Below are positions 1 through 14,497 of a DNA stretch of 64,000 nucleotides, piece after piece (the first letter of the stretch is position 1; every line of letters starts with the position of its first letter). The stretch comes from Mesorhizobium sp. WSM4311 (lineage in GTDB: Bacteria > Pseudomonadota > Alphaproteobacteria > Rhizobiales > Rhizobiaceae). The DNA lies in contig NZ_NSFV01000015.1 of the NCBI RefSeq assembly GCF_002295115.1, forward strand, positions 62,001-126,000, in the 5' to 3' direction. The notes beneath the pieces were generated by a model. That model had not been told where the DNA came from and searched no databases. It was given only the letters and a program-made list of their open reading frames with translations. Position numbers and translations under genes: made by a program.

Positions 1-1
1 C

Positions 2-3016
<3,015 letters not shown>

Positions 3017-3030
3017 CGAGTCCAAAAGAA

Positions 3031-3052
3031 AAGGCGCCCTGGAGGACGCCTT
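3031..3052 (+). terminator. Possible hairpin downstream of the cbrA-like gene
   Basis: AAGGCG at 3031-3036 pairs with CGCCTT at 3047-3052, with two further G-C pairs inside around a short loop. It starts 14 bases after the kinase stop codon. There is no real T-run after it, so it may only protect or weakly terminate the transcript. The rest of the gap to 3264 shows nothing I can assign. Confidence 0.35.
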
Positions 3053-3263
3053 AAGAGATGGGATTGCTGTCACAACGGGGGCTTGAGCGAATTCAGATCC
3101 TCCGGGGGCAGAGGAACGGGATTTCTCCCTCAAGTTACATGCGACTATCGGGGCCGGGCCTTAACAAGTCCTTACCGGCTCGCCGAAAAATTTACGAATG
3201 TGTACCACTCGTGAAATCTAGGTAAATTCCCGCGACATGGTTCGTTAACCATCCCGATCGGGA

Positions 3264-5222
<1,959 letters not shown>

Positions 5223-5419
5223 GATCGGTCCTCCCACGGTCGTCATCGCTTATGCATATCGCAGCGCGGCAGAGCAAGATTTTGTTGGGCCGAAGCGCTC
5301 AGGTGTGCGCAAATGCCATCGCCGGGCCATAAAGACTTGAAATGCCTCAGTCCTAAGTCGTAGTGACGACTGGGGTTTTGCGTCAGGCGATTAATCGGAA
5401 CGGAAGCATATAGGGCGAG

Positions 5420-7273
5420 ATGCCATCATCCTTGATCCGCCGCGGAGTATGGGCGATCGGCGCTGCCGTGATCGTCATCGCTCTGGTGGTCGCAGCCCTG
5501 CCGCTGATCGCCTCGACGCGCATCGTGCGCGATCGCATCGCCTGGGAAATGAGCGCCTGGAGCGGCTTCCGGGTCGCCATCGAAGGCTCGCCGCGCATCG
5601 AGGTCTGGCCGAAATTCCGGGCGATCCTGACCGATGTCACGCTTTCGAAATGGACGGACACCGACGCGCCGCCGGTCGTCGAAGCCGAACGCGTCGAAAT
5701 CGACCTATCGGCCATGGCGGCCTTGCAGGGCGACGTGGCGTTTTCCACGGCGCGGCTGGTGCGGCCGACGATCCGGGTCCAGCGCACCGCGGACGGCCTG
5801 TTCCTGCCCACTGCGCCGACCGGTGGGCGTATCGCGCGCTCCATCGACACGGCACGCGGCGTGGTCAGTGCCGATCCAGCCAAGCCCGACCTCGACAAGC
5901 TGCCGACAGATGCCTTCGGCACGGTTGAATTCAGGGACGGCCGCATGGTGACTTCCGTCAACGGAAAGGACGTGGAGATCCTGAGCAGCCTGAGCGGTCA
6001 GGCGACCTGGGCGGCGATGAACAGCAATGCGACGCTGTCGGCAACCGGAATCTGGCGCGGCGAAAGCGTCGCCCTCGACGCTGCCTCACAGAAGCCGCTG
6101 GTGCTGTTTGCCGGCGGTGTGGCGCCGCTCACTCTGTCTTTCAAGGCAGCACCCGCCACCTTCTCCTTCGACGGCACGGCCAGCATGTCCGACAACGCCT
6201 ATTTCGACGGCCAGGTGAAGTTCGCGGCACCCTCATTGCGCCGTGTGCTGGAATGGTCGCAGGCCGGTATCGCGCCAAGTGCCGCGATCGGCTCGGTCAG
6301 CATTTCGAGCAAGGTCACGGCGTCGGCCGGACGCGTCAAGTTCGAGAACACGGCGCTGACGCTAGACAACAATCCGGGCATGGGCGCGCTCGACCTGTCG
6401 CTTGGCGACGCCCAACCCGTGATCTCGGGCACGCTCGCCTTCGACACGCTCGACCTCAGATCGTTTCTGTCCGCCTTCACCCCGCTGGGACCGGCGAGCG
6501 GGGCCGGCCCAGGTGACGTTGAGGCAAGTTTCGCCGACCGGGTCAATCTCGATTTGAGGCTGTCGGCGGCGCATGCCACGGCCGGAACGATCCAGCTTGC
6601 CGATGTCGCCGCAACCGCCCAGGTCAAGGACGGACTTTCCGTCTTCGATATCTCCGACGCCTCGGCCTTTGGCGGCAATATCCAGACCAGCCTCCGGTTC
6701 GACCGCAAGCCCGAGGGCACACAGGTCGAGATCCGGCTGCTTGCGTCCGATGTCGATGGCGGCGCGTTCGGCACGGCGGCGGGCATGACCCGACTGGTGC
6801 CGGTCGGCACGGGCACTGTTTCGGTTATCCTCAAGGGACCGGGCAGGACCTGGGATTCGATCTTTGAAAACGCCGACGGTTCGGTCTCGGCGACCTTCGG
6901 CCCCGGCGCGCTCAGCAAGTTCAACCTGCCGGCCTTTCTCAAGCATACCGAACAGGGCGGCTTCTTCGCGCTCGACGACGTCTCGGACGGCACGCTGCCG
7001 ATCGACGGCGCCGAAGTGAAGGCGACCATTTCGCGAGGCGTGGCGCGGCTGGACAAGGCCGAGGCCAATTCGGCGAAATACAAGATCTGGCTTACCGGCA
7101 TCGCATCCTATGCGGGGCGCGGACTGGCGCTGTCCGGCGGCGTCATCCAGCCGGACCAGGCGGCAGCGCAGAAGACCGGCCAGCAAGGCCCCAACCAGTC
7201 GTCCTTCTTCGTCGGCGGAACCTGGAGCACGCCGTTCATTTCGCCGATAAGCCGTGGGGTTTCGGGCGAATAG
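5420..7273 (+). CDS. AsmA family protein
   Basis: A 617-residue envelope protein with an uncleaved N-terminal membrane segment (about residues 10-31), followed by an AsmA-type N-terminal domain (ASTRIVRDRIAWEMSAWSG, then RIEVWPKFRAILTDVTL) and a long beta-rich region. AsmA-like proteins are large inner-membrane-anchored periplasmic proteins thought to affect outer-membrane lipid or protein homeostasis. It lies between the acetoacetyl-CoA synthetase, divergent, and the potI end, convergent. The start ATG at 5420 is the only one directly before the membrane segment. The family assignment is fairly firm; the specific role is unknown. Confidence 0.75.
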   Translation: MPSSLIRRGVWAIGAAVIVIALVVAALPLIASTRIVRDRIAWEMSAWSGFRVAIEGSPRIEVWPKFRAILTDVTLSKWTDTDAPPVVEAERVEIDLSAMAALQGDVAFSTARLVRPTIRVQRTADGLFLPTAPTGGRIARSIDTARGVVSADPAKPDLDKLPTDAFGTVEFRDGRMVTSVNGKDVEILSSLSGQATWAAMNSNATLSATGIWRGESVALDAASQKPLVLFAGGVAPLTLSFKAAPATFSFDGTASMSDNAYFDGQVKFAAPSLRRVLEWSQAGIAPSAAIGSVSISSKVTASAGRVKFENTALTLDNNPGMGALDLSLGDAQPVISGTLAFDTLDLRSFLSAFTPLGPASGAGPGDVEASFADRVNLDLRLSAAHATAGTIQLADVAATAQVKDGLSVFDISDASAFGGNIQTSLRFDRKPEGTQVEIRLLASDVDGGAFGTAAGMTRLVPVGTGTVSVILKGPGRTWDSIFENADGSVSATFGPGALSKFNLPAFLKHTEQGGFFALDDVSDGTLPIDGAEVKATISRGVARLDKAEANSAKYKIWLTGIASYAGRGLALSGGVIQPDQAAAQKTGQQGPNQSSFFVGGTWSTPFISPISRGVSGE

Positions 7274-7353
7274 AAGCGCGCTTACGTTTCGTTGAGCATC
7301 AAACCGGCTTCGTCCTCGGGTCAGGCCCCAGGTCATGCTTTTCGCGATCACGT

Positions 7354-7471
7354 TTCCGTTCAGTTGAGCATGATCTTGCCCGAAAACCGGCTTCCACTTT
7401 TCGGGATCATGCTTCCGTTCAGTTGAGCATGATCTTGCCCGAAAACCGGCTTCCACTTTTCGGGATCATGC
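7354..7471. repeat. Tandem pair of 59-bp palindromic intergenic repeats
   Basis: Two nearly identical units, 7354-7412 and 7413-7471, follow each other with no spacer. Each holds nested inverted repeats: AGCATGATC pairs with GATCATGCT, and CCGAAAA pairs with TTTTCGG around a CCGGCTTCCAC loop. A weaker partial copy (GGTCATGCTTTTCGCGATCA) lies just to the left at about 7331-7350. The second unit ends one base before the potI stop codon, so it probably forms the 3' end structure of the pot transcript and separates it from the convergent AsmA gene. Palindromes with this core are common in rhizobial intergenic DNA. Confidence 0.85.
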
Positions 7472-8290
7472 TCAGCCGCGTTGCGCCGCCTGTTCGTCGA
7501 GCTGGCGTTGCACCTCACGACGCTTGTTGGCGATCGAAGCGATGATAACGCCGACCGCGACGACGGCGATCAGGATGGTGCAGGCGGCATTGATCTCCGG
7601 CGTCACGCCGAGACGGACCTGGCTGTAGATCTTCATCGGCAGCGTCGTGGCGCCCGGTCCAGAGGTGAAGCTGGCGATAACCAGATCGTCGAGCGACAGC
7701 GTGAAGGCCAGCATCCAGCCGGATACGATCGCCGGCAGGATCACCGGCAGCGTGATCTGGAAGAAGGTCTTGGCCGGCGTTGCGCCAAGATCCATCGCCG
7801 CCTCCTCCAACGACCGGTCGAAGGAAACCAGGCGCGACTGCACGACGACCGCCACGAAGCACATCGTCAGCGTGATGTGGGCGAGCGTCACCGTGAAGAA
7901 ACCGCGGTCAAGCCCGACGGCAACGAAGAGCAGCAGCAGCGACAGGCCGGTGATGACTTCCGGCATGACGAGCGGGGCGAAGACCATGCCGGAGAACAGC
8001 ACCCTGCCGTTGAACCGTGTGTAGCGCGTCAGGGTGAGTGCCGCCAGCGTGCCGAGCACGGTTGCCACAGTGGCCGAAATGACGCCGACACGCGCCGTCA
8101 CCCAGGTGGCGTCCATCAGGCCCTGATTGTGGAACAGCGAGACGTACCACTTAGTCGAGAAGCCGCCCCAGACGGTGACGAGCTTGGATTCGTTGAAGGA
8201 GAAGACGATGAGCAGCACGATCGGCAGGTACAGGAAGGCAAAGCCAAGCACGATCGAGGTGACGTTGAAGCGGCTCCAGGTGGTGTTCAT
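7472..8290 (-). CDS. potI: Putrescine/spermidine ABC transporter permease
   Basis: Inner-membrane permease of 272 residues with about six membrane segments and the permease EAA loop (EEAAMDLGATPAKTF) that contacts the ATPase. I start at the ATG at 8290 (MNTTWSRF), whose ATGA overlaps the potH stop codon by four bases, so the two are probably translationally coupled. A longer in-frame reading from 8419 would overlap potH much more and adds residues without family character. It is the last gene of potF-G-H-I; a palindromic repeat follows its stop codon directly. Confidence 0.92.
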   Translation of the reverse strand: MNTTWSRFNVTSIVLGFAFLYLPIVLLIVFSFNESKLVTVWGGFSTKWYVSLFHNQGLMDATWVTARVGVISATVATVLGTLAALTLTRYTRFNGRVLFSGMVFAPLVMPEVITGLSLLLLFVAVGLDRGFFTVTLAHITLTMCFVAVVVQSRLVSFDRSLEEAAMDLGATPAKTFFQITLPVILPAIVSGWMLAFTLSLDDLVIASFTSGPGATTLPMKIYSQVRLGVTPEINAACTILIAVVAVGVIIASIANKRREVQRQLDEQAAQRG

Positions 8291-9255
8291 TTGCCCTGCT
8301 CCTGGGCACGCGCCTGTGCCTGCTGGAAAAGCATGATCGGCACGGTGAGCAGCAAAAGCAGGATGACGGCGACGGCCGACGAGACCGGCCAGTCGCGGTT
8401 GGCGAAGAACTCGTTCCACAGCGTCTTGCCGATCATCAGCGTCTGCGATCCGCCGAGCAGGTCGGGGATGACGAATTCGCCGACGGCCGGGATGAACACC
8501 AGCAGGCAGCCGGCTATGACGCCCGGCAGCGACAGCGGGAAGGTGATCTTCCAGAAAGCCGCGGTCGGCGGGCAGCCCAGATCCTTGGCCGCCTCGATCA
8601 GCGAGTAATCCATCTTTTCCAGCGACGAATAGAGCGGCAGGACCATGAAGGGCAGGTAGGAATAGACGATGCCGATGAAGATCGCCGTATAGGTGTTGAG
8701 GATGACCAGCGGCTGGTTGATGATATGCAGCGACAAGAGCAGCTGGTTGAGCAGGCCCTCGGGCTTCAGAATGCCGATCCAGGCATAGACGCGGATCAGG
8801 AACGACGTCCAGAACGGCAGGATGACCAGCATCAGCAAGGTCGGGCGGATGGTAGCCGGCGCGCGCGCCATTCCATAGGCTATCGGGTAGCCCACCAGCA
8901 GCGTCAGCACGGTCGAAATGGCGGCGATGATCAGGCTGGTGATGTAGGCCTTGAAATAGAGCGCGTCCTGCGTCAGCCAGACATAGTTGTCGAAGTTGAG
9001 GTCGCGGAACCCGGCGAAGAAGCCGGAGACGCCGTCGCTGAAGTCGAGCACCGGCGTGTAGGGCGGCATGGCGATCGCCGTCTGCGACAATGAAATCTTG
9101 AAGACGATGACGAAGGGGATGAGGAAGAAGAACAGCAGCCAGAGGTAGGGGACGATGATGACGAGCCGGTTGATGAAACCGGCACCCAGCCGCGTCAGGA
9201 ACGGCTTGGCGGCGGTCGGTGGCGCGGCGGCATCGGCGACGGCGATGTTGGACAT
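8287..9255 (-). CDS. potH: Putrescine/spermidine ABC transporter permease
   Basis: Permease of 322 residues, with an N-terminal cytoplasmic stretch, a first membrane segment at about residues 32-55, about six segments in total and an EAA loop (EAAKDLGCPPTAAF). It pairs with PotI to form the channel of a PotFGHI-type polyamine importer. It starts nine bases after the potG stop and overlaps potI by four bases. Length and order match the PotH family. Confidence 0.92.
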   Translation of the reverse strand: MSNIAVADAAAPPTAAKPFLTRLGAGFINRLVIIVPYLWLLFFFLIPFVIVFKISLSQTAIAMPPYTPVLDFSDGVSGFFAGFRDLNFDNYVWLTQDALYFKAYITSLIIAAISTVLTLLVGYPIAYGMARAPATIRPTLLMLVILPFWTSFLIRVYAWIGILKPEGLLNQLLLSLHIINQPLVILNTYTAIFIGIVYSYLPFMVLPLYSSLEKMDYSLIEAAKDLGCPPTAAFWKITFPLSLPGVIAGCLLVFIPAVGEFVIPDLLGGSQTLMIGKTLWNEFFANRDWPVSSAVAVILLLLLTVPIMLFQQAQARAQEQGK

Positions 9256-9264
9256 ATCAGCCCC

Positions 9265-10407
9265 CTACCGCGCCAGCACGACGCCGGCATCGGGCCGGAA
9301 GGATACCCAGGCGCGGTCGTTCCAGGTCAGCGGATCCTCGGTCACGCGCGCCGCGTTCAAGGCGCTTGCCCGCACGATCTGCCCATCGTCGAGCCTGATG
9401 TGGTAGACGGTCATGTCACCGAGATAGGCAACGTCATAGACCTCGCCTTCCAGCGCGTTGACGGCATCGGCCGGCTTCTTCGACGAGACCTTGATCTTTT
9501 CCGGCCTGATGGCGAAGACGATATCGGCATTGGCCGCGGCCGCGGCACCGCCATTCTCGACGACGATCTGGGCACCGCTCGGTCCGGTGATGCGGGTGGT
9601 GTTGGCCGACCGCTCGGCGACCTTGCCCTCGAACATGTTCACATTGCCGACGAAATGGGCGACGAAGCGCGAGGCCGGGGCTTCATAGACTTCCGCGGGT
9701 GTCGCCACCTGCATGACCTCGCCCTTGTCCATGATGGCGATGCGATCGGCCATGGTCATCGCCTCTTCCTGGTCGTGGGTGACGACCACGAAGGTGAGAC
9801 CGAGCTCCTGCTGCAAGTCCATCAGTTCGAACTGGGTTTCCTCGCGCAGCTTCTTGTCGAGCGCGCCGAGCGGCTCGTCGAGCAGCAGCACCTTCGGCCG
9901 CTTGGCGACCGAGCGGGCGAGAGCGACGCGCTGGCGCTGACCACCGGAGAGCTGGTGCGGCTTGCGCTTGGCGAACTGCTCGAGCTTGACCAGCTTCAGC
10001 ATCTCGGCAACGCGCTTTTCGATATCGGGCTTGGGCATGCCTTCCTGCTTGAGGCCGAAGGCGATGTTGTTCTCCACCGTCATATGCGGGAACAGCGCAT
10101 AGGACTGGAACATCATGTTGACCGGCCGGCGATAGGGCGGGATGCCGCGCAGATCCTGGCCATCGAGCAGGATGCGGCCGGCCGTCGGTTCCTCGAAACC
10201 GGCAAGCATCCGCAGCAGCGTCGACTTTCCGCAACCCGAGGCGCCGAGCAGGGCGAAGAACTCGCGCTCGAAAATGGTCAGCGACAGATTGTTGACGGCG
10301 GTGAAGTCACCGAACTTCTTGGTGACGTTGTCGAACTGGATGTATGGCTTGGCGTTCGGGTCGTTCCATGGCGCGAAATCCCTGCGGATGCTGCCAAGCG
10401 ATTTCAT
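9265..10407 (-). CDS. potG: Putrescine/spermidine ABC transporter ATP-binding protein
   Basis: The 380-residue ATPase that drives polyamine import. Visible motifs are Walker A GASGCGKST, the signature LSGGQRQRV, Walker B VLLLDEPLGALD and the H-loop THDQ; a TOBE-type C-terminal domain follows. I use the ATG at 10407 (MKSLGSIRRDF), which has GGAGTGGGG just upstream. A reading extended to 10548 would run back across the potF-potG hairpin and into potF. Its leader contains the intercistronic stem-loop described separately. Confidence 0.93.
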   Translation of the reverse strand: MKSLGSIRRDFAPWNDPNAKPYIQFDNVTKKFGDFTAVNNLSLTIFEREFFALLGASGCGKSTLLRMLAGFEEPTAGRILLDGQDLRGIPPYRRPVNMMFQSYALFPHMTVENNIAFGLKQEGMPKPDIEKRVAEMLKLVKLEQFAKRKPHQLSGGQRQRVALARSVAKRPKVLLLDEPLGALDKKLREETQFELMDLQQELGLTFVVVTHDQEEAMTMADRIAIMDKGEVMQVATPAEVYEAPASRFVAHFVGNVNMFEGKVAERSANTTRITGPSGAQIVVENGGAAAAANADIVFAIRPEKIKVSSKKPADAVNALEGEVYDVAYLGDMTVYHIRLDDGQIVRASALNAARVTEDPLTWNDRAWVSFRPDAGVVLAR

Positions 10408-10447
10408 ATCCCCACTCCGTTTTGCTTCCTGCTTCGTCCCCAAGAAC

Positions 10448-10477
10448 GCGACCCCGGCAGTTGTCTGCCGAGGTCGC
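10448..10477 (-). promoter_or_regulatory. Strong intercistronic hairpin between potF and potG
   Basis: GCGACCCCGGCAG (10448-10460) and CTGCCGAGGTCGC (10465-10477) form a 13-bp stem with one G-U pair in the minus-strand RNA and a four-base loop. It starts ten bases after the potF stop. There is no T-run, so it is more likely a 3' stabiliser than a full terminator. Such hairpins after the binding-protein gene often let it be made in excess over the membrane parts; that role here is inferred. Confidence 0.7.
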
Positions 10478-10486
10478 TTCAGATGC

Positions 10487-11584
10487 TTATTGGCCGGTAA
10501 CGATCTTGGTCCAGGTGCGCGTGATGACGCGCTGGGTCTTGGGATCATAAGGGGAGACCGTGTAGAGCTTCTGCAAGGTCGCGTCGTCGGGATAGACGGC
10601 CGGGTCGCTCAGCAGTGCCTTGTCGACGAACTGCTGCGAGGCCTTGTTGCCGTTCGCGTAGAGCACGGCGTTCGACGATTTGGCGATCACTTCCGGCGTC
10701 ATCATGTAGTCGAGGAATTCATGCGCTTCGGCGACATGCGGCGCATCGGCGGGGATCGCCATCTGGTCGAACCACATCTGGGCGCCTTCCTTAGGCACGG
10801 AATAGCCGATCTCCACGCCCTGCTTGGCCTCGACCGCGCGGTTGCGCGCCTGGAAGACGTCACCCGACCAGCCGACCGCCAGGCAGATGTCGCCATTGGC
10901 GAGCGCATTGATGTACTCCGACGAGTGGAACTTCCTGATGAAGGGGCGGACCTTCATCAGGGCTTCCTCGGCCTTGGCGATGTCGTCGGGCGAGGTGCTG
11001 TTCGGGTCGAGGCCGACATATTTCAGCGCCGCCGGAATGATGTCGGCCGGCGAATCCAGCACATAGACACCGCAATCCTTCAGCTTGGCGAGACTTTCGG
11101 GATTGAAGAACACGTCCCAGCTGTCGATCTTGTCGGTGCCGAGCGCTGCCTGCACCTTCTTGATGTTGTAGCCGATGCCGACCGTGCCCCACATGTAGTT
11201 GATCGAATACTCATTGCCGGGGTCGTATTTGGCGGTTCTTTGCGAAACCGTATCCCACATGTTGGAGAGGTTCGGCAGCTTCGACTTGTCGAGCTTCTGG
11301 AAAACGCCGGCCTGGATCTGGCGGGCCAGGAAATTGCCGCTCGGCACGACCACATCATAGCCGCTGCCACCGGCCAGCAATTTGGTTTCCAGGATCTCGT
11401 TGGAATCGAACGTGTCGTAGACGACCTTGATGCCGGTCTTCTTGGTGAAGTCGTCGATGATCGTCGGGTCGATATAATCGGACCAGTTGAAGACGTTGAC
11501 GACGCGGTCCTCGGCATGCCCGGCGGGCGTGAACAATGTCAGAAATACCGAGGTCGCCGAAAGCCAGAGCGCTTTGCGGATCAT
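10487..11584 (-). CDS. potF: Polyamine (putrescine) ABC transporter substrate-binding protein
   Basis: Periplasmic solute-binding protein of 365 residues with a cleavable signal peptide (about residues 1-24, ending GHA-ED) and the family start VNVFNWSDYIDPTI. It captures putrescine-like amines for PotGHI. It is the first gene of the operon, followed by the hairpin and potG. Downstream of it on the map are PuuA-like and PuuB-like genes, which supports a polyamine rather than a sugar substrate. The exact ligand cannot be read from the sequence. Confidence 0.92.
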   Translation of the reverse strand: MIRKALWLSATSVFLTLFTPAGHAEDRVVNVFNWSDYIDPTIIDDFTKKTGIKVVYDTFDSNEILETKLLAGGSGYDVVVPSGNFLARQIQAGVFQKLDKSKLPNLSNMWDTVSQRTAKYDPGNEYSINYMWGTVGIGYNIKKVQAALGTDKIDSWDVFFNPESLAKLKDCGVYVLDSPADIIPAALKYVGLDPNSTSPDDIAKAEEALMKVRPFIRKFHSSEYINALANGDICLAVGWSGDVFQARNRAVEAKQGVEIGYSVPKEGAQMWFDQMAIPADAPHVAEAHEFLDYMMTPEVIAKSSNAVLYANGNKASQQFVDKALLSDPAVYPDDATLQKLYTVSPYDPKTQRVITRTWTKIVTGQ

Positions 11585-11933
11585 GCTATTCTCCTTTGGT
11601 GAGTGTTCCTTCGCCGGCTCGTCGCGAACCCGCGCGACCGGGCATTTGTTTCAGACTATTGAGCTTTCCAGAAAGCGACAAGCGCGAACCGCCGACACCA
11701 TGCAGGCGGTTCGATGAGCGGCAGGTGATGGCTCTGTGTCTCTGCAGCGGCCCGGGTGGCGTGCCGATGCCGTCAAAGGCTTTCGCCGTGGCGCGGGCAG
11801 AGATACGACGATGTGGTCCGGTCTCAATCTGACCGGCAGGGAGACTTGGCAAGATACGCCTGTCTTGTTGTTGCCGTAGTCTCAGCCTGCCCGCGCGGCA
11901 GCGAATTTGTCAATGGCAAAGCTGCACGCCGCA
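11585..11933. other. Gene-free region upstream of potF
   Basis: These 349 bases lie between the potF start and the end of the minus-strand transporter gene. Short open frames exist but show no protein-like composition or ribosome site. The region should hold the potF promoter; I see no operator, repeat or hairpin I can support. Confidence 0.5.
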
Positions 11934-12887
11934 TCAATTAGGCGACGGCACCCCGGTGACCCCCGCGCGCTCGGGCCGTGCCTGGCGCTTGAACTCGAGC
12001 CCGATATGGACGAGCAGCGCGGTGACCACCACGGCGCCGCCGATGATGGTGCGCCCGGACGGCACCTCGGAATGGATGAGCCAGACCCATATCGGCCCAA
12101 GGATCGGCTCGAAGGTGCCGAGCAGTGCCGCGATGGCCGCCGGGATCAATCGCGCGCCGGTGGCAAAGAAGGCAAGACCAATGCCGAGATTGACCACGCC
12201 GAAGGCGAAGAGAAAGCCCATGTCGGCGGCTGACACTGTGAAGGTAGACGCCTGCGAGGCGGCAAAGCCCGCGGCCAGGATCGTGCCGAGACAGGTCGCC
12301 GGCGTCATGCGCACGCTGGCGAACCGCCTTGTGATGACGGTGGCGACCGAGAACATCAAAGCGATCAGCAGCGCCAGCCCGTCGCCTATGGGCGAGACGG
12401 CGCCATCAAGCGATTCAGACACCATGATGGCAACGCCGGCAATGACGGCGGCAATCGCCACCCAGGTCACGGCACTGACACGTTCGCGAAACAAGGCCCA
12501 GGCCAACAGCGCCGCCAGAAGCGGCACGCCGGCCTGCATCAAGAGGATGTTGGCGACGGTGGTGTAGGCGAGTGCCACGACGAAGGCGGTCGATGCGATG
12601 GCGAAACAGAACCCGACGGCAAGGCCAGGCAGTCCCATGTCGCGAAACGATTTCAGCATGCCGCGCCAGCCGTCACGCCAGGTCATGAAAGAGAGCAGGA
12701 AGGCGGCGGCCCAGACGGAGCGCCAGAAAATAACCGTCCAGCTGTCGCCGACAGTGATGAAGCGGGCGATGGTGCCGCCGAAACTCCACATCAGCGCCGA
12801 CAGGAAGACCAGAATCATGCCGACACGTTCCTCGCGCGGCGAGGAAGTCGATGCAACAAGGCCCGGCGATGATGCTGCGTCTGTCAT
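11934..12887 (-). CDS. DMT family (EamA) transporter
   Basis: Inner-membrane protein of 317 residues with about ten hydrophobic segments in two homologous halves, typical of EamA drug/metabolite exporters (for example SALMWSFGGTIARFITVGDS in the first half). Substrate unknown. The ATG at 12887 (MTDAASSPG) is used; a TTG at 12938 gives a longer reading with less likely residues, and neither has a strong ribosome site. It stands alone between potF and the ScfR-type regulator, all on the minus strand. Confidence 0.82.
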   Translation of the reverse strand: MTDAASSPGLVASTSSPREERVGMILVFLSALMWSFGGTIARFITVGDSWTVIFWRSVWAAAFLLSFMTWRDGWRGMLKSFRDMGLPGLAVGFCFAIASTAFVVALAYTTVANILLMQAGVPLLAALLAWALFRERVSAVTWVAIAAVIAGVAIMVSESLDGAVSPIGDGLALLIALMFSVATVITRRFASVRMTPATCLGTILAAGFAASQASTFTVSAADMGFLFAFGVVNLGIGLAFFATGARLIPAAIAALLGTFEPILGPIWVWLIHSEVPSGRTIIGGAVVVTALLVHIGLEFKRQARPERAGVTGVPSPN

Positions 12888-13029
12888 GGCCGCGACTGTC
12901 GAGCTTTTGTGGACGGGGCGATGCGCAAGGGGCGACAAAAAACTGCTCTGTTCGCGTAACGCAAAGAGCTACGCCGCGAGTGATCCAGAAACCGGCGACG
13001 ATTGTGGCACCTTTACTGCTGCTGCCGCA

Positions 13030-14478
13030 TTACTGGAAGTCGAAGGCGCTCAGGCCCGTCACCATCTCGTCGAGGCCAAGCGGACGCGTCACCGGCGGTT
13101 CGGCGCGCGCCAGACAGCCGACGCGCTCGCAAAGCCGGCAGGCGGGTCCGACCGGCGTCGCCGCGACGGCGCCTTGTCCAGCCCTTGCGCCGACCGCGGC
13201 GCCGGGCAGTGCCGCGCCATAGACGATGTCGTCGCGAAAGCCGATGTCGCAACCGAGCAGCAGTGCTGTGCGGCGCGGACGCTCCGCGAACGCGCCCTGC
13301 GGCCCCTCAAGCGTGCGGGCGATGCACAGGAACTCGGCGCCGTCAGGCATTTCCACCGCTTCGACGAAAACCTGGCCCGGCTGGGTGAAGGCGGCATGGA
13401 CGGGCAGCTTGGGGCAACCGCCGCCGAAGCGGCTGTGCGGAAAGCCCTGGCTGCCGGCCCTGCGAAAGCGGTTTCCCGCATTGTCGACCTCCAGCATGAA
13501 GAACGGCACTCCGAGTGCGCCCTGCCGCTGCAGCATGGTCAGCCGGTTCGCCGCCTGCTCGAAGGAGACGCCGAAGCGCGAACGCAGGACGTCGATGTCG
13601 TAGCGGGCGCGGACGGCGGCGGCATGAAAGGTCTGGTAGGGCATCATCAGCGCATGCGCGGCATAGCGGCCGAGCTCGAAACGGGCGAGGCGGCGGGCCT
13701 CGTCCGTGGTCAGCTTGAGCGCCTGGATCTCGCCGGCGACCGCGACCGTCATGCGGATCAGGCAGGCCTCCATCGCCACCTCGCGCAGTTGGTCGAACGG
13801 TGACAGGCGCTCGGACAGGAACAGGCGCTGCGAATGGCGGTCATAGCGGCGGCGCCAGTTCGGCATGGTGGCGACCGGCAGCACCTTGACCACGATGCCG
13901 TATTCGCGCTTCAGCCATGCCTTCAACGCACCGAACAGATCGTCGCCGGGATCGAGCACCGCGGTGAACGCCTCGGCTTCTTCCTCAAGTGCCGTAAAAT
14001 GGTTTGGCCGCCGCTCGAAGGTCTCATGCACCTCGTCGATCGGCAGGCGAGCGCCGGACAGCGCGGTCGCCCGCCCCTCGCGCGCCAGGAGTTCGTTGAG
14101 GTCTGACAGCCGATCGGCCTGCTCGCGATAGGCACGAAACAGTTTTATCACCGCCGCGGACGCATTGGGCGCCGCCTCGGCAAGTTCGATCAACTCCTGG
14201 TCTCCCGGCAATTCGCCGACCAGCAGCGGATCGGTGAACACCTCCTTCAAGGCCGCGACCGATCCCCTCGCCTCGCCCTGCAGCTCATGCGGGTCGACCT
14301 TGTAGACGGATGCCAGCTTGAGGATCAGCTGCACCGTCAGCGGCCGCTGGTTGCGCTCGATCAGGTTGAGGTAGGACGGCGAAATGCCGAGCCCCTCGGC
14401 CATCGCCGTCTGGGTCAGGCCCTTGGCGTTGCGGATGCGGCGGATGCGCGGCCCGGCGAAAATCTTCTGCTCAGCCAT
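13030..14478 (-). CDS. ScfR/RamB-type short-chain fatty acyl transcriptional regulator
   Basis: A 482-residue DNA-binding regulator. It begins with an XRE helix-turn-helix (about residues 9-65, GLTQTAMAEGLGISPSYLN), has an IrrE/ImmA-like central region and ends with a cysteine-bearing C-terminal domain (VGPACRLCERVGC). This arrangement is that of the ScfR family (RamB of corynebacteria, PccR of Rhodobacter), which senses acyl-CoA status and controls acetate, propionate or glyoxylate genes. It is divergent from isocitrate lyase across a 238-bp gap with repeated TTTACA motifs, so aceA is the likely target. Whether it activates or represses is not visible. Confidence 0.82.
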   Translation of the reverse strand: MAEQKIFAGPRIRRIRNAKGLTQTAMAEGLGISPSYLNLIERNQRPLTVQLILKLASVYKVDPHELQGEARGSVAALKEVFTDPLLVGELPGDQELIELAEAAPNASAAVIKLFRAYREQADRLSDLNELLAREGRATALSGARLPIDEVHETFERRPNHFTALEEEAEAFTAVLDPGDDLFGALKAWLKREYGIVVKVLPVATMPNWRRRYDRHSQRLFLSERLSPFDQLREVAMEACLIRMTVAVAGEIQALKLTTDEARRLARFELGRYAAHALMMPYQTFHAAAVRARYDIDVLRSRFGVSFEQAANRLTMLQRQGALGVPFFMLEVDNAGNRFRRAGSQGFPHSRFGGGCPKLPVHAAFTQPGQVFVEAVEMPDGAEFLCIARTLEGPQGAFAERPRRTALLLGCDIGFRDDIVYGAALPGAAVGARAGQGAVAATPVGPACRLCERVGCLARAEPPVTRPLGLDEMVTGLSAFDFQ

Positions 14479-14497
14479 CGACTGCCCTTGACAGGAA

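Noticed and set aside
3166-3180. TTAACAAGTCCTTAC as a CtrA-type box
   Set aside because: It has one mismatch and lies between the 3' ends of convergent genes, where no promoter is expected.
11756-11941. Short plus-strand open frame in the gap upstream of potF
   Set aside because: No ribosome site, no protein-like composition and no known motif.
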